Shown piece by piece: positions 1-11,640 of a stretch of DNA of 64,000 bases. Numbering within the stretch: position 1 is the first letter of the stretch; each line of letters begins with the position of its first letter. A program made the translations under genes and the position numbers. The DNA is taken from positions 1,862,501 to 1,926,500 of the forward strand of contig AP031353.1 of NCBI GenBank assembly GCA_037833965.1, in the 5' to 3' direction. The DNA is from Marchantia polymorpha subsp. ruderalis. Its lineage: Eukaryota; Streptophyta; Marchantiopsida; Marchantiales; Marchantiaceae. The notes beneath the pieces are model-generated. The model was not told the origin of the DNA. It did no database searches and saw only the letters and a program-made list of their open reading frames with translations.

Positions 1-330
1 TTGAATACACAAGAAGTTGGAGGTAGTAGTTCCTCCTAACACAAGTCATATTTCACTGTCACAATGAATCAAATTAGGTCTTTGAGTTCCATCATTTTGG
101 AGAACGCATTGTTGGATTGAGTATGAAGAAGCAAAGCAAATTTGACGGCTTGACAATTCAGATTGGCACTATATTTCAGCAATTTGAGCTCCATGGCAAC
201 AACAGCTTTTTTGACTATCAAAGTGGTGAATCTTGTGTCTAATTGTAATCATCTTTAGTTAGTTAGAACTAAAGTAGAGGTTATTTTAAATGTTGGTATA
301 GATACTTTAGCGTGCACTAGTCATAGTTGC

Positions 331-520
331 CACGTCAGCGATCCACGCGCGTGGTAAGTAGAGAGTAGGTGTGTGAGTTGACAGTATCACGTTATCGATC
401 CGTGTGCTTGTTAGGTAAGGATTGAGTGTGTTAGTTGGGAGCACCACGTCATCGATCTGTGTGCTTATTAGAGTTATCCGCCACGTCATACATCCACTAG
501 GTGTGGGATAAATGGTGGGT
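331..520. repeat. 57-bp imperfect tandem repeat with ACGT cores
   Basis: Units begin at 331, 388, 445 and 482. The first three are 57 bp apart and the last is partial. Each starts with CACGT followed by a variant of (C/T)A(G/T)CGATCC. A 72-residue open frame on the minus strand crosses the array, but its repetitive sequence only reflects the DNA repeat, so I do not call it a gene. A TATATAAGG-like motif lies about 40 bp after the array (near 555), so this could be the promoter part of a decayed mobile element. That is speculation. Confidence 0.6.
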
Positions 521-1597
521 ATCAAATATTATCTCATTGTACTTGTTGGTGAGAGTTATATAAGGAAGAATAGAGCTATTGTTTGTTTCTGTCATCTTTA
601 GAGTTTATGTTTACATCTTCGAGTGAACTTCTATCTAAACCCTAATGTTACACAAATTGTGTAGAATAGGTTTTTTTGCACAGAATAAGGAGATGCTTGT
701 AGATCAGAGTTGGATGGATAAATTAGGTCTCATGTGACGAAATGAAAGTAGGTTAAATCAGACCGATGGTTTAACGCTAGTCAGACAAGTGAGTGGCCAA
801 GCCTAATTTTAAGAGTAGGTTATAAGAATACTACATTGGTCAATTAAGAAAATTTTTAATGCTTGAATATTTATACATCGTTATTGATAAATTAAAGCAA
901 GTTATAGTGATACTTTTATTAATATTTTGATAAATTAATAATTATTAAGATTTATAGTCATCATTAAAATTTTGAAGCCATTTATATTTTTTGATTCATA
1001 ATATTTATGTTATGAGTTAATAATGTGATCAAGTTAAATTTAATTTAAATCTATATCATTTTACTAGATATCAAGGTAACATTTTTCATTTTCATTGGTG
1101 GATCACTGTAATTTAACGATAGCTTTTAGACAAACGTATAATGACTTTGTGTAAATTTGATTCTTTGATGAGTAAACATTAAAAAATAAAAATTTTAAAT
1201 TTTTTTAAATAATTTGAGCTGAAAAAGATCTGTAAGTTAAGAAGAGTGAATTTATTTTATTAAAATAATTTAAATTTCTTCTTTAAGGTTTTTTTAGATA
1301 TCAACAATATTGAAAATCATATTGGTTTAAATTGAAATTTGATAGTAAAACTATTTTTTTCCAGAAAAAACATATTTGGAAAAATTCATAAAAGTGGAAG
1401 TGATTTATATATCGATATTACACACATATGTTAATATATGAAATAAAATCTATCAAATTGAATTACACTCTACTGTATTATATTCTTTAAATTATTGAAA
1501 TTTCAGATATTCACTTGATAATAAATGATAGAATGCATGAAATGTGATCTTCTTAATATACCTTGAAAGCTATGAGAACATGAACTGAGAGCTCGTT

Positions 1598-1691
1598 CAT
1601 CATCTTGCCATTAGCTGGATCTATATGAAGGTGAGAGCTCATACTCTTACTCCATCATCATCTTGCCATTCGCTGGATCTATATGAAGGTG
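1598..1691. repeat. 36-bp direct duplication
   Basis: Two copies (1598-1633 and 1656-1691) start with CATCATCTTGCCATT and end with GGATCTATATGAAGGTG. They differ at one base and are separated by 22 bp. I see no coding sense in them. Confidence 0.7.
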
Positions 1692-3465
1692 TTTATATCG
1701 CGTTAGTGTATCTGTTGAAAGATAGGTAGACTACTTGTTTTGCTCTGTACATCTCCTAAATATCAGCAAGTCAACTGACTGTTGTATTTTACCAGCTCTA
1801 ACTTCTAGGGTTTAGTCCATAGTTTCCTGTGTAATTAACTGCTTTTACTGCTTGGCTTTTAACAATTTTTTTTCTGTCGTACTTGAGTGCATCAGTATTG
1901 ACGTGATGATTTACTTTGATAAGCATACATAACGGGGAGAAACTACTGTTTTGAAGCGTTCAAACTTTTAGTTTCTTGAGACAGCCTGTCAGGGTTACTG
2001 AAGTTTGTTCATGCCCTTGTCGGCCATGACAATCTCGCACATTTGTTATAAAATTGTCAACAAGTCTCAAAAGTATATCTTTTAAGGCTTTCGGAAACTT
2101 TGTGAACTATTGAGTTAATAATATAAAGAAACTTCTTACAAAATTGAACTTTCACAATCTGTAAGTAGCTTGAACCGATGATAAGGAGGAAACTATTGAG
2201 GTTAGTATTTCGTGGACAGGTATACACTCCTAGGATTACTCAACGAAGCTTCTGTACCTCCGATCAGCATGCATTTGTTTGTGCTCTGCGTGTGATGAAT
2301 GAAATTTGAGAACACGACCAGGAGTGTGATACACATTACTTGAGCAGTAATTCAATATACATTGATTAGAAAACTGATGTAATAAAGTCTTTCCACACGA
2401 TGTACGGTTACATCATATGAATGTTTCACAGGCATAACCAAAGTCTGCTAGTCCAAGATTTACTACCGGCTATGATAACTCTTCACATCAGGCATTTGCA
2501 TTACTACACATAGTCAGCTTTCAACAGTTCACGTGCTTTGAAACTTATCTAACTGACCAAGTCTAGAAACAGGAGGTTGTCAAGCTTCCCGTTTTAATGA
2601 CAGGAGGCGACAACCGTACAATGGCTACAAGTCATGCAACGCCATCTTGGTTGTGAATGTCCTGCCTACAAAAGTGCTGGGTGAAAACCTTTAACTACAT
2701 CACAACCCGAACATTAAGTACTAACCCTCAAATCCTGCGGAGACCGTGCTCGTAAATGGGTAGGCGCACTTGTCGCAAGCGCTCAGAGCTTATGATATCT
2801 TCTCTCTTCAGATGTGATATATTCTGCATCTATCTAGATTTATCCCAATCTGTGCCAGGCAACGTGTACTATCGGCCTGAATCAACTTACATTACTAGGG
2901 CGTGCACGCACTAAAACGCGCCAGAACCCGCACACATGTCTCTGTTAACATCCCAGACACAGACATTAAGACAGAAACAGGAAGCTTTTCATGCCCAGCG
3001 ATGAAAGACAACAGACCAGTGTTTAATTGTGGTTTATATACCGAAAGAAGCGACCTCCCTCTCGCGACTTCATACGATATGATTTGTGTGTAGAGATGAA
3101 GGTTTCACAACTTTACTCAGGGAGTTGAGCGGTCTGTGAGGAATGGTGGTCAGTACAAACAGTTTCAATTCGGCATAGGAAATTTACACAGCACCTCTGC
3201 GGGTACCCAAAGCCTTCCAGTTGGGAGTTTAAAAACGTAAAAATGGAACATTATGGCCTCGATAGCCAGAGTGTGACTACCACATGACCCGCACGAACTA
3301 CGTATGCGCAGGGTACCAGCAAAAATATGGCTGCCGAAGCCACGACCCAAAATGAATTTTGTGACACTTATACGGAGAACTCATAGTACAAAATGAGGCA
3401 CATGAACAAACACTCGTCGATGCAGAGCAAATCACAGCGTGTACTCCTAATGTCACCCAGCTCAA

Positions 3466-6400
3466 TTATTTCCGGGCATCTGCTTTCTTGGCCTCTTTAG
3501 CTGTGGATTCAAAACGAAGACAGAGAAGTAAACGGTCAGAGTCTATTTAAAGACTATTTAATGAAGCGCTATTTTATCACTTAGCTCATTACTCATTAGC
3601 CAGATGTATGAGGGAGGGTCAGGACATGAGAGGTTGAATGCGAAGAGAAAGATGCTCTTTGTTTGAACAGGATGCTGAAGAACCACTCCCAGCGACTGCT
3701 ACTGTCCCTATTACTCCATGGCATTGAGGGATAAATGATTTGAATCGAAAGTCGCGTCTCGAACATGACATGCGTGACAAATCTACACTGGTTAACTTAT
3801 GCGCTGCTAAACGAAAGATTCATGTTACCCGATACAGTTCGTTAACGGCAGCCATTTTTGAAAGTTACCTCACTGCTATTTGAGGTTCATTCACAAGCAT
3901 TTCCCTGACTGACAAAATGACGATTATCGAGAGCTCGGTTACCTGCTTTCTCCTCTTCGCGCTTTTTAGCAGCTTCCAGTCGTTGTTGCCTAATAAGGGC
4001 AAGGCGTTCTGCACCAGGAATGAATTATCTAAATCAGAAACTTGGAAATAAAAAACGGAAAAGAATGTGGAGAAGATGATCGAGGAATAGCATCTTCACG
4101 AATTTCACAAGCTCTGCTGAATATCTACATGATTGGTCATTGATTTGAGAGACGGTAAGTAACGATTCAGATACATATTTTGCATGTCCCTATTCATCGA
4201 TAGTCTTCATCGAGAATAGAAACTACATTGTTGACCTGTAATGCCACAATCTCCACTTTGTCATACCTCGGCTTCTTTTCGTGCTTCGTAACCAAGCCTA
4301 CATGTTCTCCACTCCCTATTGCATATATCCCATATCGATTGAACTCACCTAAATCCTTCTTAGATTGCTCGGTTTTGCCCTGTTCCTGGAGCTTCAAATA
4401 ACGCTCATGAGCGCGTTGTTTTTCCAGCTCCTCTCTACAATATTACAGACGTCAGATGCCCATCGTTGTTAGATCCTCATCCATCGCAGCTTCTCGAGTG
4501 TAAAACGAGAAAAACTAGCTCACTTCAATCGCTACTGTTGTGTTGTAATGATTCCCTCCAAGAGAAACCCAAGCATCACTAAAAGATTTCAACAAAATCT
4601 GTACTGACCTCTCTCGTCTCGAAAGCTCCGCTGGTCTGTCAAGCTGCCACAACCACATAATCAAAGAGAAGAAAGAGTTTAGCATCTTCATGACCCAAAT
4701 CAACGAACCCCAACGAGTACAAATGCAACTGAACCAGAAGAGAAAACAAAAAGCATGCAGAAATCCTTGGCAGAAAAAAAGAACTGAGGTTCGAGGCTTT
4801 ACTAAGAAAAGACAGTCAATCAATCTATCGTGCTCTCCAACCGTATCCTAGAGAGTAGAACCTGGATCGGATAGGTTTGTACAACGACAGGAGTATTTGT
4901 AAAGAACACACGACAGTTTTCACTACACGAACAACTTACATCCACATCTTTAGCCTTGATGTTCTTCGCTTTCACTAAGTTAGGATTCTCAATCTCAATG
5001 ACACCTTGTGCTCCCTTCTTCTTCTGCAAAATGCCGCAATGAACGAAACCTTCAGAAAGAGTACACAAATCTAATACTTCAGCTCGATAAAGCCACGTCT
5101 ACCTACATGTGAAGGCAATATCATACGAGGCAGTGCAGGTTAGGCAAGTTTTACCGCACTCTCGTCCTCAGACGACTCCTCCTCCTCTTCTGATTCTTCC
5201 TCTTCTTCTTCCTCTTCCTTGGCGTCCTGTATTGGCAGAAGTACAACGAAGTGTAAATTGACATCACTTTTCCTCCAGCAAGTACGGAGAATCAGATAAG
5301 AAAACACAGTCCAACGTCATCTGATCATCAAGTCTAAAACTTGAACTCCAATGGGTGTGGAATACCAAAAGATGAAATGAAGGAAAAAGAGAGCATTGTA
5401 TTTGATTTAGGTGACAATCGACATGAAAGTGTGAACTATTAACAGGAGAAAGCAGACGGTGTGAAAGTAAAAGTTTGAACTAGGCGTAAAAGACTTACTC
5501 TTTTGAAACTCCGAGGTTTTCCAGACGTCCCGGCAGCTGTGGAAAAAAAACACTGACATCAGTTCTCGCATCCATTTACTGAGTCAAAAACTTTACGAGG
5601 CTGAAAAGAAAGCGTTCTTCCCAAAGAAGTTGGAGAAGCTGAAAGGAAAGGCCCGCGCTGTGGAAAGAAGGGTATATTATGAACGTTCCACACTTCTTGA
5701 GTGTCGTATGACGAGACTCAAGAAGTGTGGAACGTTGAAACAGTAATTCCACGTTTGGGGTTAAAAAAAGATGTCAAAATGACGATTCGTGAGCCTGACA
5801 ATTGGAGACAATCTTATCCCAGTTATGGAGAAACAACAGTTGAGACGATGAATTACATGCGACCGTATAATAAAAAGAGCTATGCTTTTGAAGTCAAAGT
5901 AGCAAGTTACGGGGCGTTCAATAACTGATGAGGCCAGTGGTAAAAGAGAAACTACTTCTACATCGTATGATCCAACCGTGATGATCACTAGGTACATTCA
6001 TTTCACACACAGTTCAACACTGACCCAACGTGAACGCACGCTATCAATGAACAGCCCATGCGTACAGTCAGATGCTTCAGAGGTACTGACAAGTATGCGA
6101 CCTCCAGAGAGGCTTGGCTCAGGAATGTCCCAAAAAAGGGACAGCCAGGCTAATGAACCCACCAAAATAGTAGGCATTAGACAGTTCAGCTATGAGATCA
6201 CAATAGGCAGAAGAAATAAAACACTGATCACACATTAACAATACCGCTAGTAAGCACGAAAAAATACCTGAGACGTAGAACACTGTAAAGGTTTGTGGCA
6301 GCGTCAAAGATGCAGCATAGGCGAGATGTGGAAACCAAGTACAAGGAACTACGAACTGTAAACAACCGTACCGTACATCCTGAATTACAACCGCTCACAA

Positions 6401-7821
6401 CTATATTCATTGGCGCGGTTAATTACCTGCCTAATGACCTGGACAAAAACGTACTTAGCGTCCGGGCTTTTATCACATCCATTCTACGTGTACTCCACCT
6501 GATACTTCAGGAGGCTCCAGTATGTAATGCACTATGCAAATGCCACCACTACTTGACAACCCGTCAAATTTGGTAATATGAACTTTCGTGACATCGTACT
6601 GAGAACAAAAACTACTTTTACTCAGGAACCAATTGAGAATACTTATACTTAGAACATGCAGTTCACCTGTTGACCTTGAGAAAAGATTTTCTATCAGGTA
6701 TTTCTACCGGACAATCAGAACAAGTTTGTGTAAAGTGATCTTCACAAATCCTTCATAGCAAGTGTACAGGACAGTGTCTTGTAGAAATCAATTCACTTAC
6801 AGAATCCAGCTGTCATGTAAACTCTAATACTTAACAGTGAACCGTTAAGTCAAATTTTCTCGATGCGTCAAAAGAATTAGTACCAAAATGATCCTCGTCC
6901 TGGGTTTAAGATCCAACCGGTCTTACAGTGTGTTTGGTGTAATTTGCTTAGACTGTAACGGTAGATAACATGGTTCCTATTCCGAGTGCTTGTTACTGCT
7001 TCCATGACCAGATACTGCTCTTGACCTCACTATATTCTAAATACAAAAATTCAATGAGTACAGAGTGCCTGTCAAAATTGGAGCACTCGTTGGAGAAGAA
7101 GCCTCTCGGCAACTCCGCTTGGAAGTGTCAGGTACGGAAATTGCACCAGCAGTAATATTAAATCATGGTCTGAAAAGCAGTGAGGGGAAAGTTCAAATAC
7201 CACACGCCGGTATGAACGAAGATTTTCAGATACAGGTAGATAAATTTAAAAGTCAAGTAGAGAAATTGGTTAACAATCATTTTTGGAGAGACTGAAGCTG
7301 ACTTGTGTCAAGTTCCAGCTTGCCGAGTACAGTGAGAAAATCAGCGTGTAGTGACTTCCATAAGAAGTAATAAATGAGAAACCAACGTGGCCCAAAAAAA
7401 TATCATTTTCTTTGAAATTCCTCCCGGGACCTAAACATGACATGCAGAGAACACTGCGTTGCTGTGGTTTCTGATTCCAGCAAGAAACTCATATAAACAT
7501 GTACTACGCTACCAAGAAACTCTCAAGGAAAAGATCACAACATAAACACAGGCTAAAATTCCACTTCAAAGTTCTTCAATCTTAGACCGGAACATCACTT
7601 CGAGCCAAGGACGATGAGAGCACTCAAGCTAGTGCACACATCGTCCTCGAGTCGAAGTGAAAGAGTGAGATAGTGAAAGGGGGGCACGAACGAAAGAAGA
7701 AATTGACAAATCCCTCTGGTAGGGTTTGCAGAGCACTCTTACCCATTTCCTCGGGGGTCGAGAAGTGGCGACGGCCCGTAGGCTTGCCCTTGAACTTCCC
7801 TCTGCCCGCCCCGCCTCCCAT
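3466..7821 (-). CDS. PDAP1/PP28-type 28 kDa heat- and acid-stable phosphoprotein homologue
   Basis: Eight coding exons on the minus strand: 7821-7743, 5536-5499, 5226-5155, 5023-4940, 4643-4609, 4434-4349, 4008-3943 and 3500-3466. All junctions have GT/AG borders and compatible phases, giving 164 aa, close to plant relatives. The N-terminus is MGGGAGRGKFKGKPTGRR, followed by FSTPEEM. An acidic serine tract (residues 40-63) is a likely casein-kinase-2 target. IEIENPN comes next (about 72-78), then the PP28 signature SRRERE, KQRAHERY and LQEQGKTEQ (about 99-125). The C-terminal helix LALIRQQRLEAAKKREEEKAAKEAKKADARK is basic and alanine-rich. In animals the family is known as PDGF-associated or casein-kinase-substrate protein; the plant role is little known. 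The start is supported by the family-typical GRGKFKGKPTGRR just after it. Intron 1 is 2.2 kb and contains a perfect hairpin (5682-5736). Confidence 0.93.
5682..5736. ncRNA. Perfect 21-bp hairpin inside intron 1 of the phosphoprotein gene
   Basis: The left arm 5682-5702 (AACGTTCCACACTTCTTGAGT) and right arm 5716-5736 are exact reverse complements. A second 4-bp stem TCGT/ACGA sits inside with an ATG loop and one G-G mismatch between the stems. The whole fold is about 55 nt, short for a classic plant microRNA precursor. It could be a young microRNA, a mirtron-like element or a mobile-element relic. The perfect arms suggest a recent inverted duplication. Confidence 0.6.
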
Positions 7822-7959
7822 GGCTCTAGACCGTCAAACCCTTCGCTACGATTTCAGAGGCTCAAAGCGACTCCAATTCCGGACGCACGCACCGCTACCA
7901 AATCCCCTCCTGCCCCTCGTCCTCTGATTCTACCGTTCGCTCGAATCCTGCGCGCATCC

Positions 7960-8280
7960 GATTCCAGACGTTCAGCCCAAACCCTACGCCCGGCCCAGTC
8001 CGTCCCCTTGAGCCCGTTGGCTGCCAATCGACAACAACGGCAACGATGATTGCACTCGTACTAACCCCAAGCCCTGGCTCCCGGCAAACAGCAAGAGGTG
8101 ATCGGCGAATCCCGCATTGGAGGTCTGATGGAGGCGACCGAATTTCCTGACTCGCAGACGCAGCGCAGTTTATGGCCCCGACTGTCAGGCTCGAGAGCAC
8201 GAAGGAGTTCGTCGCGCGCTGTCGATCCCCTTGCGCTGACCCGCTCGCTCGCTCGCTCGCAACAAACCCTAAGCTCCTCT
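7960..8280. promoter_or_regulatory. Telo-box / site II promoter of the phosphoprotein gene, possibly bidirectional
   Basis: Upstream of the minus-strand start codon (7821) the DNA becomes GC-rich. It carries telo-boxes AAACCCTA at 7979-7986 and 8264-8271 and a site-II-like GGCCCA at 7992-7997. In plants these motifs often occur together in promoters of translation and growth genes. The second telo-box lies just upstream of a plus-strand leader-like segment ending in the donor-like AAT/GTAAGT at about 8512, so a divergent transcript is possible. Confidence 0.4.
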
Positions 8281-8599
8281 GCCTCTGCGTCTGTCTGTCA
8301 CAGGGGCCAACAACAGAGACGCCCTCCTCCTCTCTCCCGTCGCGCCCTCGAATCCCTGGACCCCCTAAAGTGCGCTTATATTTGTGCTTACGACCTCTAT
8401 TCCTCTCTAATATTAGTCTTAATACACAATCTCATCGCCTGCAAATCGCCATCCTTAATCTTTCAACTAGGGTTGAACACAATCTCAAGGTTTGTGATTT
8501 TGTCTCGACAATGTAAGTTCGGCAAGTGAGTGTGATTTTTTTCTATAATTTTGATTACCAGCTATGAAAGTCGTCGTTTTCCATCATTAATTATAAGTT

Positions 8600-11500
8600 T
8601 GTATATGGTACTCTTGGCCACCTTCTTTCGTTCCTATAAGGATTGAGATTTAAATCCATATCCTTATTTTCAGAACATTTTAAGGCTGAGTGATTTCATA
8701 GATACTTGCACAAACCTAAAGAATCATGCACATCTTTTATTCTTGTTAATATGAAATATTCCGTTTTAGGTTTGGTAAGTTAATATGTTTCAGAGATGTA
8801 ATCATGGATCATCAGATTTACCATAAGTCGTCACAACAATGTTCTTGTATCATTTTAGCTATTAGGATGCAGAAGTAATTCTAGACTATCAATTTAAAGA
8901 GTCATCAATTAATAGCTTGCGTCTTTATACCAATGAGTTGACATCGAGGTAGTATATACAAATCTTCATCCGTTAGCATAAGACTATCCAGTAAGTGGAT
9001 ACCAGTTCTATGTACATTTTTTAAGTGATCAATATATCGTACATCCAACTCTCTACAACACAATATGCACAAATGATGATGATTTTGTCTTATTTAGATC
9101 CAATTCAAACCAAGGTATCAATCTAAACACATATATAAAACAACTTCTCATGAACTCTCTATATATTCGGATAATCATTTGTCTTGATTTTATACATTCA
9201 TCATTAAGTTTGAATAATATGTATCAACTTTAGTATTTTTAAAAATTTTAAAAATAAAAAATATGAATTTTGGTTTATAATAATATTATTAATATACAGT
9301 CTATTATTGATTATATATTTTTTCTGACAAAATGTTTCAGTACTTTGTATTGATGTTAAAATAACTAATCAAACTGTATAAATGCAACATCCCGTGAAAT
9401 ATTTCTCAAAAATAAGCTTAAATATTTTTTAACTCGATTTGATATTATCACAATTATATCACTGTTTTCATTTTCTTGTTTGATCAAATTTCTACATCTG
9501 TTTATTTCATATCAACATTATAGAGATAAAATGTTCAAAATGACACTATAGAAACTTTGAATACAGTATATTTACCAAATTTAAAAATATGTAAGTTTTC
9601 ACTTTTATCTTTGATAAATTGAACTATGAACAAAAATATGACCACAATATATTTTTTATTTCATCAAAAATGCTGAAAATCTCAAAAAAAAATTGCTTAT
9701 TATTCATCGCTAAAATTTTATTAAAACCTCATGTACATATTTAATTTTTCAAATACAATTTTGTAATTTTTTGGATTTTTTGTTTTTATTTTAATTATAG
9801 TAGAAAAAATTATTCCTTAAAGAATCTTTGGATCAATTGTGATTGTGATATGTAGATTTTTATGTTACTTGAAACATAATCCATCAAAAACACTGATTAC
9901 AATAAAAAAATTTGCCACTATAATCGTGATGCATTTATTTCAATGTAATTTAAGATAAAAAAATAAAATGAATTTTGTTTTTAATATTATTTTGATGTTG
10001 AAAATTGAAATCGACAATTAAAAAAATTAATTAATAAAGAAGAAAATATATATACAAAATTTGATGTTGATAAATATTTTTAAAAAATTTCAATCAAATT
10101 TAATAATACAAAAATATAGAATTTGTTGATTTTAACTATTCTTTCATGAATTCCATGCAATTGGAATTTGAAATACATTTTCCAGGCTCCTATTTTCACA
10201 TTTTTCATAAAAATAAAATTTTATCAATATTGAATCAATATTTTTTAATTAAATTTTAGCGAAAATTATAAAAATATTGCAGGAAAAATTGCATTTATAA
10301 TTTTCTTTTTATCATTTTTTACTTTCATGATCTTAGATTTAACCTGGATATATATCTATATGAGTAATAAATTAACTTCATGCATTTTTTTACTAAGAAC
10401 TCAAATTATTCATATCAAATTAATGAAGTTTTTTTGGATAAGATCAATGATTTTATTGTCATGAATACATTAAAGTTTGTTTGTTGCAAGAAAATTCATC
10501 AACATTGGACAATATTTGTAATTTATTATGAAAATGATGCACATATCACAAGATAATTATTCTTAAATTTTCACTTTGTATGAATTTTAATTTTTGGAAA
10601 AAATATTTATTTTCATTTTTAATTTCATAATTATGTCTCAAATCTCCCAAAATGTGAAGAAGTTTAAATTTAGTTTTATTATTTGCTTGATGATTTAAGA
10701 TATGTAATTTCAAACCATAGTATCAAATGATTGAATAATTGAAGTTAAATTAGCATATAAATATGTTTTCACAATTTATTATATATCATGAGACAATTTT
10801 CTGATTTTTGAATAAAAAAATAATTGCAAGAAGTTTTTTTAGATTCGATAATCAAGCGAGACAAAATCATAGAATAGAAGCCATGACATATTGCTCGCAT
10901 GAAAAATTTTAAAAACTATTCAATGATAAATGCATAATCCAATAGACAACTACATCTTTGATGATTTGTGTTAGTACACTCTTAGTAGCCGTTTATTGGC
11001 AGAAATTACATAGATGCAATTCAAACAACTCGTGACAACACAGCGAAGTTTAAAGTCAAATAAAAATTCAAGCACTTGTAGGTTGAAATGATGATTAAAA
11101 TATATTTTTCACTTGTTTGAAAGAGATTGTGTATCTTTTGATGGTGAATCACATGAGACTGAGCTGTCCAGTGAACTTTGTGCACGATGAGAGAAAAGTA
11201 AGAAGCAAAGAGATTAGAAAACTTTTCGAAGGAGATTTTTGTTGACGTGAGATAGTGGAGCCGCCTGATCCAAACGACTAGAAAAAATCTTCAAGAATCA
11301 GAAGAGAAGAAACGAATATATGATTGAACGCACTTGATAGGGAATGCAAATATCGTGTTCGAAGTGAAAGAGAAGTTTTTAAAATTGATAGTACTGAGGT
11401 CAACCTCATAGGTTAAATAGAGTCCTTTGTATATAATGGTTTTAATGATCACATATCATGAGGAGCTTAAGTCTCACACTTCACGCGAAGAGATTAAGCG

Positions 11501-11640
11501 CTAGTGTTGAGAATGTTAAGACGGAAAATAATAAATATTAACTAATATAACAATGTATTAGACTCCTGCATAATCAAGCACTGTGTCAACAACTCAGAAC
11601 AAATTAATCTGACTAGATGCGTTAATCTTGTCTTGACATG
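8600..11640. other. AT-rich gene-free block
   Basis: Very A/T-rich sequence with many homopolymer runs and no open frame of note on either strand. There is an abrupt change from the GC-rich promoter at 7.7-8.5 kb. No terminal repeats or transposase remains were found. Its texture matches the larger block at 34.4-43.6 kb. Confidence 0.6.

Larger units (their letters stand above)
1..3465. other. Intergenic region, no gene recognised
   Basis: No open frame here resembles a known protein, and no splice-linked series of exons could be built. The stretch holds the 57-bp repeat (331-520) and a 36-bp duplication (1598-1633 and 1656-1691). It is AT-rich between about 840 and 1550. The right end is the 3' flank of the minus-strand phosphoprotein gene. 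Confidence 0.5.

Noticed and set aside
1-700. Long terminal repeat of a retrotransposon
   Set aside because: TATA-like motif and repeats suggest it, but no TG...CA boundaries, primer-binding site, polypurine tract or second copy were found.
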